From Pseudomonas sp. AN-1 (GTDB lineage Bacteria > Pseudomonadota > Gammaproteobacteria > Pseudomonadales > Pseudomonadaceae), in assembly GCF_034057115.1 (NCBI RefSeq), contig NZ_CP139195.1, positions 1 to 64,000 on the forward strand: a DNA stretch of 64,000 nucleotides, read 5' to 3'. Under the pieces are notes generated by a model, which saw only the letters and a list, made by a program, of their open reading frames with translations, had not been told where the DNA came from and did not search any database. Position numbers and translations under genes: made by a program. This document shows positions 35,241 to 53,549 of this stretch, in pieces. The first letter of the stretch is position 1; each line of letters opens with the position of its first letter.

Positions 35241-37586
35241 ATGAAACGCTTGCTGCTACCGGCGGTAATTGCCGCGCTGATCACCGCCGAGGTTCACGCC
35301 GAGTCCTTCACGATCACCGACATTCGCGTCAACGGCCTGCAGCGGGTATCCGCCGGCAGCGTGTTCGGCGCCCTGCCGCTCAACGTCGGCGACGCGGTCG
35401 ATGACCGCCGCCTGGTCGAGGCGACCCGCTCGCTGTTCAAGACCGGCTTCTTCCAGGACATCCGCCTCGGTCGCGAGGACGGCGTACTGGTGGTCGACGT
35501 GGTCGAGCGCCCGTCGATCTCGGCGATCGAGATCGACGGCAACAAGGCCATCGCCACCGATGATCTGCTCAAGGGCCTCAAGCAGTCCGGCCTGGCCGAA
35601 GGCGAGATCTTCCAGCAGGCGACCCTCGAGGGCGTGCGCAACGAGCTGCAGCGCCAGTACGTGGCGCAGGGCCGCTACTCGGCGAGCATCGACACCGAGG
35701 TGGTCAGCCAGCCGCGCAACCGGGTCGCCCTGAAGATCAAGATCAACGAGGGTTCGGTCGCCGCCATCCAGCACATCAACATCGTCGGCAACAAGGTGTT
35801 CTCCAGCGAGGAGCTGGCCGGCCTGTTCGAGCTGCGCACCACCAACTGGCTGTCGTTCTTCCGCAACGACGACAAGTATTCCCGCGAGAAGCTGTCCGGC
35901 GACCTCGAGCGCCTGCGTTCCTACTACTTGGATCGCGGCTACATCAATATGGACATCACCTCCACCCAGGTGTCCATCACCCCGGACAAGAAGCACGTCT
36001 ACGTCACCGTCAACATCGACGAGGGCGAGCGCTACACGATCCGCGAGGTCAAGCTGGCCGGCGACCTGCGTGTGCCGGAGGAAGAGGTGCGCAAGCTGCT
36101 GCTGGTCAAGGAAGGCCAGGTGTTCTCGCGCAAGGTGATGACCAGCACTTCCGAGCTGATCACCCGCCGCCTCGGCAACGAGGGCTACACCTTCGCCAAC
36201 GTCAACGGCATCCCCGAGCCGCACGACGAGGACAACACCGTCTCGCTGACCTTCGCCGTCGACCCGGGCAAGCGCGCCTACGTCAATCGCATCAACTTCC
36301 GCGGCAACACCAAGACCGAGGACGAGGTGCTGCGCCGCGAGATGCGCCAGATGGAAGGCGGCTGGGCCTCGACCTACCTGATCGACCAGTCGAAGACCCG
36401 CCTCGAGCGCCTCGGCTACTTCAAGGAGGTCAACGTCGAGACCCCGCCGGTGCCGGGCACCGACGACCAGATCGACGTCAACTACAGCGTCGAGGAGCAG
36501 CCGTCCGGCTCGATCACCGCCAGCGTCGGCTTCGCCCAGAGCGCCGGCCTGATCCTTGGCGGCTCGATCAGCCAGAACAACTTCCTCGGCACCGGCAACA
36601 AGGTCAACGTCGGCCTGACCCGCAGCGAGTACCAGACCCGCTACAACTTCGCCTTCACCGATCCGTACTGGACCGAGGACGGCGTCAGCCTCGGCTACAA
36701 CATGTTCTATCGCACCACCGACTACAGCGACCTCGACGTCGACGTGTCGAGCTACTCGGTGGACAGCCTCGGTGCCGGCATCAACCTCGGCTATCCGATC
36801 AGCGAGACCTCGCGCCTGACCTACGGGCTGTCGGCCCAGCAGGACGACATCAAGCCCGGTACCTACACGGTCGACGAGATCAACGACTTCATCGCGGCCG
36901 AAGGCGACAGCTACACCAACTTCAAGGGCTCGATGGGCTGGTCGCAGTCGACCCTCAACCGCGGCATGTTCGCCAGCCGCGGCTACTCGCAGAGCCTGGT
37001 CGGCGAGATCACCCTGCCGGGCAGCGACCTGTCGTTCTACCGCATCGACTACAACGGCCAGGTCTTCGTCCCGCTGTGGAAGAAGGACTACGCCCTGCGC
37101 TTCCATGGCCGCCTGGGCTATGCCGACAGCTACGGCTCGACCAGCGAGCTGCCGTTCTACGAGCACTACTACGCCGGCGGTTTCGGTTCGGTACGTGGCT
37201 TCGAGGAAAGCAGCCTCGGCCCGCGCAGCACGCCGGCCGCGGCCGATCCGGATCAGGATCCGCAACCCTTCGGCGGCAACGTCATCGTGCAGGGCGGTAC
37301 CGAACTGCTGTTCCCCCTGCCGTTCGTCAAGGACCAGCGCTCCCTGCGCACCGTGTTGTTCTGGGACGTCGGCAACGTGTTCGACACCAACTGCAGCGCC
37401 GCCCAGGAGGCGCGCGGCGAGGTCGGCTGCGACATCAGCCTGAGCGACATGGCCAGCTCGGTTGGCGTCGGCCTGACCTGGCTGACCGCGCTCGGCCCGC
37501 TGAGCTTCAGCCTCGGCATGCCGGTCAAGGAGCCCGAGAACTCCGATACCCAGGTATTCCAGTTCTCCCTGGGACAGACTTTCTAA
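35241..37586 (+). CDS. bamA: Outer-membrane protein assembly factor BamA
   Basis: This 781-residue protein is the core of the BAM complex that inserts beta-barrel proteins into the outer membrane. A signal peptide ([20 protein letters not shown]) precedes five POTRA domains (about residues 22-420) and a 16-strand barrel with the conserved [12 protein letters not shown] loop and a C-terminal Phe (FSLGQTF). AGAAAGG upstream supports the start. ompH, its periplasmic chaperone partner, follows. Confidence 0.97.
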   Translation: MKRLLLPAVIAALITAEVHAESFTITDIRVNGLQRVSAGSVFGALPLNVGDAVDDRRLVEATRSLFKTGFFQDIRLGREDGVLVVDVVERPSISAIEIDGNKAIATDDLLKGLKQSGLAEGEIFQQATLEGVRNELQRQYVAQGRYSASIDTEVVSQPRNRVALKIKINEGSVAAIQHINIVGNKVFSSEELAGLFELRTTNWLSFFRNDDKYSREKLSGDLERLRSYYLDRGYINMDITSTQVSITPDKKHVYVTVNIDEGERYTIREVKLAGDLRVPEEEVRKLLLVKEGQVFSRKVMTSTSELITRRLGNEGYTFANVNGIPEPHDEDNTVSLTFAVDPGKRAYVNRINFRGNTKTEDEVLRREMRQMEGGWASTYLIDQSKTRLERLGYFKEVNVETPPVPGTDDQIDVNYSVEEQPSGSITASVGFAQSAGLILGGSISQNNFLGTGNKVNVGLTRSEYQTRYNFAFTDPYWTEDGVSLGYNMFYRTTDYSDLDVDVSSYSVDSLGAGINLGYPISETSRLTYGLSAQQDDIKPGTYTVDEINDFIAAEGDSYTNFKGSMGWSQSTLNRGMFASRGYSQSLVGEITLPGSDLSFYRIDYNGQVFVPLWKKDYALRFHGRLGYADSYGSTSELPFYEHYYAGGFGSVRGFEESSLGPRSTPAAADPDQDPQPFGGNVIVQGGTELLFPLPFVKDQRSLRTVLFWDVGNVFDTNCSAAQEARGEVGCDISLSDMASSVGVGLTWLTALGPLSFSLGMPVKEPENSDTQVFQFSLGQTF

Positions 37587-37632
37587 GCCCGTTGGGGCCT
37601 TTCACCCAACCGATTCGTATCAGGAGTTCATC

Positions 37633-38136
37633 GTGCGCAAGTTGACCCAAGCAATCCTGTTCGCCGCCGCTATGGTGAGCCTGCCGGCCTTCGCCGAAAT
37701 GAAGGTGGCGGTACTCAACTATCAAATGGCCCTGCTCGAATCCGACGCGGCCAAGAAGTACGCCGTCGATGCCGAGAAGAAGTTCGGCCCGCAGCTCAAC
37801 CGCCTGAAGACCCTGGAGAGCGACGCCAAGCGCATCCAGGACCGCCTGATGAAGGAGGGCGAGAAGATGGCGCAGAGCGAGCGCGAGCGTCTGGAACTCG
37901 AGTTCAAGCAGAAGGCCCGCGACTTCCAGTTCCAGTCCAAGGAGCTGAACGAGGCCAAGGCCATCGCCGACCGCGACATGCTCAAGCAGCTCAAGCCGAA
38001 GCTGGACAAGGCCGTCGAGGAAGTGATCAAGAAGGGCAACTACGACCTGGTGCTGGAGCGCGGTGCCGTGGTGGAAGTCAAGCCGCAGTTCGACATCACC
38101 AAGCAGGTGATCGAGCGCATGAACCAGCTGCGCTGA
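37633..38136 (+). CDS. ompH: Periplasmic chaperone OmpH/Skp
   Basis: This 167-residue Skp-family trimeric chaperone carries unfolded outer-membrane proteins to BamA. It has a signal peptide ([21 protein letters not shown]) and a long, highly charged helical hairpin (about residues 45-125, rich in Lys, Glu and Arg) forming the tentacles. The start is GTG at 37633 with CAGGAG upstream. lpxD begins five bases after its stop, the usual bamA-ompH-lpxD order. Confidence 0.95.
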   Translation: MRKLTQAILFAAAMVSLPAFAEMKVAVLNYQMALLESDAAKKYAVDAEKKFGPQLNRLKTLESDAKRIQDRLMKEGEKMAQSERERLELEFKQKARDFQFQSKELNEAKAIADRDMLKQLKPKLDKAVEEVIKKGNYDLVLERGAVVEVKPQFDITKQVIERMNQLR

Positions 38137-38141
38137 TCGCC

Positions 38142-39200
38142 ATGAGTGCTTCCGTCCATACCCTTGGCGAGCTGGCCGCGCGCGTCGGCGCCGAGCTGCG
38201 CGGACCGGCCGATCTGCCCATCGCCGGTCTGGCCGCTCTGCAGGACGCCGGCCCGCAGCAGCTGACCTTCCTCGCCAACGCGCAGTACCGCAAGCACCTG
38301 GCGACCTGCCAGGCCGGCGCGGTGCTGCTGACTCCGGCCGATGCCGAGGGCTTCGCCGGCAATGCCCTGGTGCTGGCCAATCCCTACCTGGCCTTCGCCC
38401 AGCTGTCGCACCTGTTCGACCGCAAGCCGGTCGCCGTGCCCGGCATCCACCCGACGGCCATGGTCGCCGCGGATGCCGTGGTCGATCCGAGCGCCTCGGT
38501 CGGTCCCGGCGTGGTGATCGAGTCCGGCGCGGTGATCGGCGCGCGGGTGAGCCTCGGTGCCCATTGCGTGATCGGTGCGCGCAGCGTGATCGGCGACGAC
38601 GGCTGGCTGGCGCCGCGGGTGACCCTGTACCACGACGTGCGCATCGGTCAGCGTGTGGTCATCCAGTCCGGCGCGGTGCTCGGCGGCGAGGGCTTCGGCT
38701 TCGCCAACGACAAGGGCGTGTGGATCAAGATCGCCCAGATCGGTGGCGTGACCATCGGCGACGACGTCGAGATCGGCGCCAACACCACCATCGACCGTGG
38801 CGCCCTGGCCGACACGGTGATCGGCAACGGGGTCAAGCTCGACAACCAGATCATGATCGCCCACAACGTGCAGATCGGCGATCACACTGCCATGGCCGGC
38901 TGCTGCGGCATCTCCGGCAGCACCAGGATCGGCAAGCACTGCATGATCGCCGGCGGCGTCGGCATGGTCGGTCACATCGAGGTGTGCGATCACGTGTTCG
39001 TCACCGGCATGACCATGGTCACCCGCTCGATCACCGAGCCGGGGGCCTATTCCTCGGGCACGGCGATGCAGCCGGCGGCCGAGTGGAAGAAGAGCGCCGC
39101 GCGCCTGCGTCACCTTGACGACATGGCCAAGCGCCTGCAGCAGCTGGAAAAACAGCTCGCCGCCGTGACCCGGAGCGGGGATGGCTCATCTGATGCCTGA
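38142..39200 (+). CDS. lpxD: UDP-3-O-(3-hydroxyacyl)glucosamine N-acyltransferase LpxD
   Basis: This 352-residue enzyme adds the N-linked 3-hydroxyacyl chain in lipid A synthesis. An N-terminal uridine-binding domain is followed by a left-handed beta-helix of hexapeptide repeats from about residue 110 to 290 and a C-terminal helix. The catalytic His is expected in the segment [13 protein letters not shown]. Length is close to P. aeruginosa LpxD. It lies five bases after ompH. Confidence 0.96.
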   Translation: MSASVHTLGELAARVGAELRGPADLPIAGLAALQDAGPQQLTFLANAQYRKHLATCQAGAVLLTPADAEGFAGNALVLANPYLAFAQLSHLFDRKPVAVPGIHPTAMVAADAVVDPSASVGPGVVIESGAVIGARVSLGAHCVIGARSVIGDDGWLAPRVTLYHDVRIGQRVVIQSGAVLGGEGFGFANDKGVWIKIAQIGGVTIGDDVEIGANTTIDRGALADTVIGNGVKLDNQIMIAHNVQIGDHTAMAGCCGISGSTRIGKHCMIAGGVGMVGHIEVCDHVFVTGMTMVTRSITEPGAYSSGTAMQPAAEWKKSAARLRHLDDMAKRLQQLEKQLAAVTRSGDGSSDA

Positions 39201-39245
39201 GGCACGCCTCCCCGTGTTCCATTTTTTGACCAAGGCTCCCACACC

Positions 39246-39686
39246 ATGATGGATATCAACGAGATTCGCGAACTCCTGCCGCACCGCTACCCGTTCCTGC
39301 TGGTGGATCGGGTGGTGGAGATGGATCTCGAGGAAAAGCGCATCCGCGCCTACAAGAACGTGACCATCAACGAGCCGTTCTTCAATGGCCACTTCCCGGG
39401 CCATCCGATCATGCCGGGGGTGCTGATCATCGAAGCCATGGCCCAGGCCGCCGGCCTGCTCGGCTTCAGCATGATGGGGGCCAAGGCGGCCGCCGACACC
39501 CTGTACCTGTATGTCGGCTCCGACAACCTGCGTTTCCGCTCGCCGGTGACCCCGGGGGATCAACTGATCCTCGAGGCCCGCGTACTCAGCACCAAGCGTG
39601 GCCTGTGGAAGTTCGAGTGCCAGGCCAGCGTCGACGGCAAGGCGGTCTGCTCCGGCGAGATCATCTGCGCGGAACAGAAGAAATGA
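39246..39686 (+). CDS. fabZ: 3-hydroxyacyl-[ACP] dehydratase FabZ
   Basis: This 146-residue hot-dog-fold enzyme dehydrates 3-hydroxyacyl-ACP in fatty acid elongation. The catalytic His is in [20 protein letters not shown]. In Gram-negatives it competes with LpxA and LpxD for 3-hydroxyacyl-ACP, and the gene is embedded between those two here. The stop overlaps the lpxA start by four bases. The start could be either of two adjacent ATG codons (39246 or 39249). Confidence 0.96.
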   Translation: MMDINEIRELLPHRYPFLLVDRVVEMDLEEKRIRAYKNVTINEPFFNGHFPGHPIMPGVLIIEAMAQAAGLLGFSMMGAKAAADTLYLYVGSDNLRFRSPVTPGDQLILEARVLSTKRGLWKFECQASVDGKAVCSGEIICAEQKK

Positions 39687-40459
39687 GTCTGATCGACCCT
39701 CGCGCCATCATCGATCCGAGTGCCAGGCTGGCCGACTCCGTCGAAGTTGGCCCCTGGTCGATCATCGGTCCGAACGTGGAAATCGGCGAGGGTACCGTGA
39801 TCGGTCCCCACGTGATCGTCAAGGGCCCCACGGTGATCGGCCGGCACAATCGCATCTACCAGTTCTCCTCGGTAGGCGAAGACACTCCCGATCTGAAGTA
39901 CAAGGGCGAGCCGACCCGTCTGCTGATCGGCGACCACAACGTGATCCGCGAAGGCGTCACCATCCATCGCGGCACCGTGCAGGATCGCTTCGAGACCACC
40001 ATCGGCAACCACAACCTGCTGATGGCCTACGTGCACGTCGGCCACGACAGCGTGATCGGCGACCACTGCATCCTGGTCAACAACACCGCACTGGCCGGCC
40101 ACGTGCACGTCGGCGACTGGGCGATCCTCTCCGGCTTCACCCTGGTCCACCAGTTCTGCCATATCGGCGCGCACAGCTTCTCCGGCATGGGCACGGCGAT
40201 CGGCAAGGACGTGCCGGCCTTCGTCACCGTGTTCGGCAGCCCCGCCGAGGCGCGCAGCATGAACTTCGAGGGCATGCGCCGGCGCGGTTTCAGCGACGAG
40301 GTGATGCACGCCCTGCGTCGCGCCTACAAGGTCATGTACCGCAAGGGGCTGACCGTCGAGGAGGCGCTGGCCGACCTGGCCGCCGACGCGGCGCAGTACC
40401 CGGAAGTGGCGCTGTTCTGCGACTCGGTGCGCAGCTCGACCCGCGGCATCACCCGCTGA
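39683..40459 (+). CDS. lpxA: UDP-N-acetylglucosamine acyltransferase LpxA
   Basis: This 258-residue trimeric enzyme transfers a 3-hydroxyacyl chain to UDP-GlcNAc, the first step of lipid A synthesis. Hexapeptide repeats of the left-handed beta-helix occupy residues 5 to about 185 ([20 protein letters not shown]), with the catalytic His in [14 protein letters not shown]. The C-terminal helical domain follows. It starts with ATGA overlapping the fabZ stop. Confidence 0.96.
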   Translation: MSLIDPRAIIDPSARLADSVEVGPWSIIGPNVEIGEGTVIGPHVIVKGPTVIGRHNRIYQFSSVGEDTPDLKYKGEPTRLLIGDHNVIREGVTIHRGTVQDRFETTIGNHNLLMAYVHVGHDSVIGDHCILVNNTALAGHVHVGDWAILSGFTLVHQFCHIGAHSFSGMGTAIGKDVPAFVTVFGSPAEARSMNFEGMRRRGFSDEVMHALRRAYKVMYRKGLTVEEALADLAADAAQYPEVALFCDSVRSSTRGITR

Positions 40460-40463
40460 CGCC

Positions 40464-41597
40464 ATGGTCCGTCCCCTGAAGATCGCCCTGGTCGCCGGCG
40501 AGGCGTCCGGCGACATCCTCGGCGCCGGCCTGATGCAGGTCATCAAGGCCCGCCACCCCGATGTCCGCTTCATCGGTGTCGGCGGGCCGCGCATGCAGGC
40601 CGAGGGCCTCGATTCGTACTTCCCGATGGAGCGCCTGGCGGTGATGGGCCTGGTCGAGGTGCTCGGCCGCCTGCCCGAACTGCTCAAGCGCCGCCGCGGC
40701 CTGATCCGCACCCTGATCGACGAACAGCCGGACGCGTTCGTCGGCATCGATGCCCCGGACTTCAACCTCGGCGTCGAATTGAAGCTGCGCCAGGCCGGTA
40801 TCCGCACCGTGCACTACGTCAGCCCCTCGGTGTGGGCCTGGCGGCAGAAGCGCGTGCTGAAGATCCAGCGCGCCTGCGACCTGATGCTCACCCTGTTCCC
40901 CTTCGAGGCGCAGTTCTACGAGGCGCAGCAGGTGCCGGTGTGCTTCGTCGGTCACCCGCTGGCCGACGTCATCCCCCTGACGGCCGACCGGGCCGCCGCG
41001 CGCGCCGCTCTCGGCCTGCCGGAGCAGGGCGCGGTGGTGGCGCTGCTGCCCGGCAGTCGCGGCGGCGAGGTCGAGCGTCTCGGTGGCCTGTTCCTCGACG
41101 CCGCCGAGCGCCTGCGCGCGCTGCGTCCGGGGCTGCGCTTCGTGCTGCCCTGCGCCAGCGCCGAGCGCCGCGCCCAGGTCGAGGCCATGCTCGCCGGGCG
41201 CGACCTGCAGGTCAGCCTGCTCGACGGCCGCTCCCACGAGGCTCTGGCCGCCTGCGATGCGGTGCTGATCGCCTCCGGCACCGCGACCCTCGAGGCGCTG
41301 CTGTTCAAGCGGCCGATGGTGGTGGCCTACCGGGTGGCGCCGCTGACCTACCGCATCCTCAGGCGCCTGGTGAAGAGTCCGTACATCTCGCTGCCCAACC
41401 TGCTGGCCGGGCGCCTGCTGGTCCCCGAGCTGATCCAGGACGCCGCCACGCCGGAAGCACTGGCCGGCGCGCTGGCGCCGCTGATCGACGATGGCCAGGT
41501 GCAGACCGAGGGCTTCGATGCCATCCACCGCGCCCTGCGCCGCGGCGCCTCCGAGCGCGCCGCCGAGGCGGTGTTGCGGCTGGTGGAGGGCGCCTGA
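40464..41597 (+). CDS. lpxB: Lipid-A-disaccharide synthase LpxB
   Basis: This 377-residue GT19 glycosyltransferase condenses UDP-diacylglucosamine with lipid X to the lipid A disaccharide. The N-terminus [15 protein letters not shown] and the later [19 protein letters not shown] and [10 protein letters not shown] are family landmarks. It begins four bases after lpxA and shares one base with the rnhB start, so lpxA-lpxB-rnhB are one unit. Confidence 0.96.
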   Translation: MVRPLKIALVAGEASGDILGAGLMQVIKARHPDVRFIGVGGPRMQAEGLDSYFPMERLAVMGLVEVLGRLPELLKRRRGLIRTLIDEQPDAFVGIDAPDFNLGVELKLRQAGIRTVHYVSPSVWAWRQKRVLKIQRACDLMLTLFPFEAQFYEAQQVPVCFVGHPLADVIPLTADRAAARAALGLPEQGAVVALLPGSRGGEVERLGGLFLDAAERLRALRPGLRFVLPCASAERRAQVEAMLAGRDLQVSLLDGRSHEALAACDAVLIASGTATLEALLFKRPMVVAYRVAPLTYRILRRLVKSPYISLPNLLAGRLLVPELIQDAATPEALAGALAPLIDDGQVQTEGFDAIHRALRRGASERAAEAVLRLVEGA

Positions 41598-42196
41598 TGC
41601 AGCTGGGTCTGGATTTCACCCTGGTCGAGGAGCTGGTCGCCGGCGTTGACGAGGTCGGCCGCGGTCCGCTGTGCGGTCCGGTGGTCACCGCCGCGGTGAT
41701 CCTCGATCCGGCGCGTCCCATCGCGGGGCTCAATGACTCCAAGAAGCTCAGCGAGGCGCGCCGTGAGCGGCTGTTCGACGAGATCCGCGACAAGGCGCTG
41801 GCCTGGTGCATCGGTCGCGCCGAGGTCGAGGAGATCGACCGCCTGAACATCCTGCAGGCCACCTTCCTGGCCATGCAGCGCGCGGTCGAGGGCCTGTCCA
41901 TCCAGCCGCGGCTGGCGCTGATCGACGGCAATCGCTGCCCGAAGCTCCTGGTGCCCAGCGCGCCGGTGGTCGGCGGCGACGCCAGGGTGCCGGCGATCGC
42001 CGCCGCCTCGATCCTCGCCAAGGTCAGCCGCGATCGCGAGATGGCCGAACTGGATGCCCGCTATCCTGGTTACGGCATGGCCGGGCACAAGGGCTATCCG
42101 ACGCCGGCGCATCTCGAGGCGCTCAGGCGCCTGGGGCCGACGCCCATTCATCGGCGCTCCTTTGCGCCGGTCCGGGCGCTGCTCGATCCGTCCTGA
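41597..42196 (+). CDS. rnhB: Ribonuclease HII
   Basis: This 199-residue enzyme nicks RNA at ribonucleotides embedded in DNA. Catalytic acidic residues are in [14 protein letters not shown] (Asp, Glu) and ALIDGNRCP (Asp), and the family segment [15 protein letters not shown] is present. The start ATG at 41597 overlaps the lpxB stop. Its linkage lpxB-rnhB-dnaE is conserved in gammaproteobacteria. Confidence 0.95.
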   Translation: MQLGLDFTLVEELVAGVDEVGRGPLCGPVVTAAVILDPARPIAGLNDSKKLSEARRERLFDEIRDKALAWCIGRAEVEEIDRLNILQATFLAMQRAVEGLSIQPRLALIDGNRCPKLLVPSAPVVGGDARVPAIAAASILAKVSRDREMAELDARYPGYGMAGHKGYPTPAHLEALRRLGPTPIHRRSFAPVRALLDPS

Positions 42197-42269
42197 GCTA
42201 ACCCATGCACTGCCAGTCCGGGCCCGGTACAATTCCGGGCCCAGTCGTTTCTGCGTCCACGGAATTGCC

Positions 42270-45788
<3,519 letters not shown>

Positions 45789-45823
45789 GGCGGGGTCCTC
45801 CGACCCTGCCAGGCTCGACCCGT

Positions 45824-45856
45824 GGCGCCCGATCCCGTAAAGTCGGGCGCCTGTTT
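45824..45856 (+). terminator. Intrinsic terminator after dnaE
   Basis: A 9-bp stem GGCGCCCGA/TCGGGCGCC with a 10-base loop (45824-45851) is followed by TGTTTT. Confidence 0.75.
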
Positions 45857-45896
45857 TCCTGAGCCGAACAGTAACCCGCTCACCACGGATGCCTGC

Positions 45897-46847
<951 letters not shown>

Positions 46848-46868
46848 TCCCCCGGCTATGCCGATCTG

Positions 46869-46897
46869 AAGGCTCCTGCGCTCCGGCGCGGAGCCTT
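46869..46897 (+). terminator. Hairpin downstream of accA
   Basis: AAGGCTCC (46869-46876) pairs with GGAGCCTT (46890-46897), and GCGC pairs with GCGC inside. There is no T-run, so termination would be weak or Rho-assisted. Confidence 0.55.
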
Positions 46898-46900
46898 GCT

Positions 46901-46934
46901 GTAGGGTGGAAGACTCGCGCAGCGATCTTCCACC
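46901..46934. repeat. GTAGGGTGGAA inverted repeat
   Basis: After GTAG, GGTGGAAGA (46905-46913) pairs with TCTTCCACC (46926-46934) around a 12-base loop. The outer GTAGGGTG is shared with the repeats at 19437 and 21128, suggesting a wider repeat family in this genome. Confidence 0.65.
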
Positions 46935-46974
46935 GTGCTGGCACGGGCCTCGTCCCCAGCTGGAGCCTGCCTCC

Positions 46975-48291
46975 ATGTCCCTCGAATCCCGCCTCCTGCA
47001 AGTCCTCGAGCCCTGGCGCCAGGCGCCGGCCTGGAAGATAGCCTTCTCCGGCGGACTGGATTCCACCGTCCTGCTCCACCTGCTGGTGCGCCTGCGCGAG
47101 TCCCATGCGCTGCCGCCGCTGTCCGCCATCCACATCCATCACGGCCTGCAGAGCGTCGCCGACAGCTGGGCCGCCCTGTGCCGCGCCCAGTGCGAGGCAC
47201 TGGGCATTCCCCTGCAGGTGCGCCATGTGAAAGTCGACGAGGGCGCCAGTCTCGAGCGCGCCGCCCGCGAGGCCCGCTACGCCGCCTTCGCTGAGCTGCT
47301 CGGGGCCGGCGAGGTGCTGCTGACCGCCCAGCACCGGGATGACCAGGCCGAGACCCTGCTGCTGCGCCTGCTGCGTGGTGCCGGGGTGCGCGGCCTGGCG
47401 GCCATGCCGGCCAGTCGGCCGCTGGCGGCGGGGCGGCTGCTGCGCCCGCTGCTGGGGATGACGCGGGTGGAGCTGGAGACCTGGGCGACGCGTGAGCAGC
47501 TCGCCTGGGTCGAGGATCCGAGCAACCTGGACATCCGCCTGGCGCGCAACTTCCTGCGTCACGAGATCCTGCCGCGGCTGGCGCAGCACTGGCCGGCGGC
47601 CGGCGCGGTACTGGCGCGCGACGCCGAGCAGCTGGCCGAGGCCGACGACCTGCTCGGCGAGCTGGCCGAGCTGGACCTGGCGGGGGCGCGCCCGGCGGCC
47701 GAGCCGGCCTGGCTGGCACTGCCCTCGCTGGCGCTGGCGCCGCTGCTGGCGCTGTCCGAGGCGCGTCAGCGCAATGCCCTGCGCCACTGGCTGCGCGCGC
47801 TGACCCGGCTGCCCGAGCGCGAGCACTGGGCCGGCTGGGTCGATCTGCGCGACGCTCGGGGCGATGCGGAGCCCGTCTGGCGCCTCGAGGGGGGCGAGCT
47901 GCGCCGGGCCGGCGGGCGGCTGTGGTGGCTGAATGGCGACTGGCTGCAGGCGCCGCCGCCATCCGCCATCGACTGGAGCGATCCGGCGCGGCCGCTGCCG
48001 CTGCCCGGCAACGGTCGGGTGCGGCTGGAAGGGGCGCTTCCCGGGCGGCCTCTGCAGATCCGCTATCGCCAGGGCGGGGAGGTGCTCGAGCTGCTCGGGC
48101 GCGGTCGTCGCGACCTCAAGCGCCTGCTGCAGGAAAGTGGCCTGCCGGCTTTCGTGCGTACCCGCCTGCCCCTGCTGTACGCTGGTGGCGAGCTGCTGGC
48201 GGTGGCCAATCTGCCCGGGTTGCAGGCCCGTCTGCAGCCGGCACTGCGACTGGTCTGGGAGTCGCCGACCGCCGGTCCGGGTTTGAGCTGA
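46975..48291 (+). CDS. tilS: tRNA(Ile)-lysidine synthase TilS
   Basis: This 438-residue enzyme converts C34 of tRNA(Ile)(CAU) to lysidine, allowing AUA decoding. The ATP-binding PP-loop SGGLDS is at residues 25-30 and the family segment LLTAQHRDDQAETLLLRLLRG follows near 115. The C-terminal domain (about 360-438) contains the tRNA-contacting region with GRRDLKRLLQESGLP. GGAG is upstream of the start. The gene ends just at the pyrG promoter. Confidence 0.94.
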   Translation: MSLESRLLQVLEPWRQAPAWKIAFSGGLDSTVLLHLLVRLRESHALPPLSAIHIHHGLQSVADSWAALCRAQCEALGIPLQVRHVKVDEGASLERAAREARYAAFAELLGAGEVLLTAQHRDDQAETLLLRLLRGAGVRGLAAMPASRPLAAGRLLRPLLGMTRVELETWATREQLAWVEDPSNLDIRLARNFLRHEILPRLAQHWPAAGAVLARDAEQLAEADDLLGELAELDLAGARPAAEPAWLALPSLALAPLLALSEARQRNALRHWLRALTRLPEREHWAGWVDLRDARGDAEPVWRLEGGELRRAGGRLWWLNGDWLQAPPPSAIDWSDPARPLPLPGNGRVRLEGALPGRPLQIRYRQGGEVLELLGRGRRDLKRLLQESGLPAFVRTRLPLLYAGGELLAVANLPGLQARLQPALRLVWESPTAGPGLS

Positions 48292-48311
48292 AAAGGCCTT
48301 TCGCGTAAACT
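48283..48311 (+). promoter_or_regulatory. Likely pyrG promoter
   Basis: TTGAGC (48283-48288), a 17-base spacer and TAAACT (48306-48311) overlap the end of tilS and lie about 90 bases before the pyrG start, a good sigma-70 fit. Confidence 0.6.
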
Positions 48312-48367
48312 ATCCTCCCGTCTTCAAGAGGCTTTCTGCCTCCCTTCGCATTCCCCGGCGGCGCTGA

Positions 48368-50880
<2,513 letters not shown>

Positions 50881-50899
50881 AGGTCGTTCGATCCGCTAA

Positions 50900-52303
<1,404 letters not shown>

Positions 52304-52321
52304 GCTGTCTGTTGTCGGCCG

Positions 52322-52339
52322 GGCCGCCCCAGGGCGGCC
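52322..52339 (+). terminator. GC-rich hairpin after eno
   Basis: GGCCGCCC and GGGCGGCC (52322-52339) form a tight stem, with further pairing of the flanking GGCC bases. No T-run is present, so it may only attenuate transcription into ftsB. Confidence 0.45.
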
Positions 52340-52377
52340 GGCCGGCAACGGTTATCGCGCACTGAGGGCTGACTCGG

Positions 52378-52656
52378 ATGCAAAGGGCCCACTGGCTGAT
52401 CGTCGTACTCCTCCTGCTCCTGGGCGGCCTGCAGTACCGTCTCTGGTATGGCGATGGCAGCATCACCCAGAACCGCCAGCTGACTGCGCAGATCGAGGCG
52501 CAGAAGGCCGAGAACGAGCAACTGCTCGAGCGCAATCGCATCCTCGAGGCCGAAGTGGTGGAGCTCAAGCGCGGCATGGAAACCGTCGAGGAGCGTGCCC
52601 GCCATGAACTCGGCATGCTCAAGGAAGGCGAAACCCTCTACCTGCTGAGCCAATGA
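52378..52656 (+). CDS. ftsB: Cell division protein FtsB
   Basis: This 92-residue bitopic protein joins FtsL and FtsQ in the divisome. It has a short cytoplasmic tail, one membrane helix (about residues 6-23) and a periplasmic coiled coil (about 28-72, with leucine heptads LTAQIEAQKAENEQLLERN), ending in the conserved ARHELGMLKEGE segment. It overlaps ispD by four bases (ATGA), the standard ftsB-ispD order. Confidence 0.94.
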   Translation: MQRAHWLIVVLLLLLGGLQYRLWYGDGSITQNRQLTAQIEAQKAENEQLLERNRILEAEVVELKRGMETVEERARHELGMLKEGETLYLLSQ

Positions 52657-53360
52657 GCCTGACTCCTCTCCCCGAATTCTGGGCCGTCATCCCGGCGGCC
52701 GGGGTGGGCGCGCGCATGCGCGCCGACCGTCCCAAGCAGTACCTGCGTCTCGGCGAGCGCACGGTGCTGGAGCATACCCTCGACTGTTTCCTCGACCACC
52801 CGACCCTCCGGGGGCTGGTGGTGTGCCTGGCGGAGGACGATCCGTACTGGCCGGGCCTGGCCTGTACCGGCGATCCGCGCATCGCCCGCGCTCCGGGGGG
52901 CTGCGAGCGGGCCGACTCGGTGCTCAACGGTCTGCTGCACCTGCTGACCCTCGGCGCCCGCGAGGACGACTGGGTGCTGGTCCACGACGCGGCGCGTCCC
53001 AACCTGTCGCGCGACGACCTCAACCTGCTGCTCGGCGAGCTGGCCGAGGATCCGGTCGGCGGCCTGCTGGCGGTGCCGGCGCGCGATACCCTCAAGCGCG
53101 CCGGCAAGGACGGCCGGGTGCGCGAGACCATCGATCGCAGCGTGATCTGGCAGGCCTATACCCCGCAGATGTTCCGTCTCGGCCAGCTGCACCGCAGCCT
53201 GGCCGACGCCCTGGTGTCGCGCGCGAACATCACCGACGAGGCTTCCGCCCTGGAGTGGGCCGGCCATGCGCCGCGGCTGGTCGAGGGGCGCGCCGACAAC
53301 CTGAAGATCACCCGCCCGGAAGACCTGGAATGGCTGCGTCAGCGCTGGTCCGGGCGCTGA
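52653..53360 (+). CDS. ispD: 2-C-methyl-D-erythritol 4-phosphate cytidylyltransferase
   Basis: This 235-residue enzyme uses CTP to make CDP-methylerythritol in the MEP isoprenoid pathway. The nucleotide-binding start AVIPAAGVGARMRADRPKQYL and HDAARPNLS, RDTLKRA and WQAYTPQMF are characteristic. It is coupled to ftsB by overlap. ispF, which often follows ispD directly, is not present; the 189-base gap downstream holds no clear gene. Confidence 0.95.
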   Translation: MSLTPLPEFWAVIPAAGVGARMRADRPKQYLRLGERTVLEHTLDCFLDHPTLRGLVVCLAEDDPYWPGLACTGDPRIARAPGGCERADSVLNGLLHLLTLGAREDDWVLVHDAARPNLSRDDLNLLLGELAEDPVGGLLAVPARDTLKRAGKDGRVRETIDRSVIWQAYTPQMFRLGQLHRSLADALVSRANITDEASALEWAGHAPRLVEGRADNLKITRPEDLEWLRQRWSGR

Positions 53361-53549
53361 GGCGGACGGCCGGCGTTGTCCGGGTGCCGGCACTGCCTGC
53401 CGATTTTCCTGTGCGGCCTATGCTTTACCCTGCGGTCCCCTTCCGAAGGTGGGCGGGGGCTGGCAGGGAGCGCAGGGCATTGCTAGTTTTGCGTCCCCCC
53501 GATGGGGCGTGTCCTTGCGGTATTTCGTTCTGTTCAACTGGAATTGATC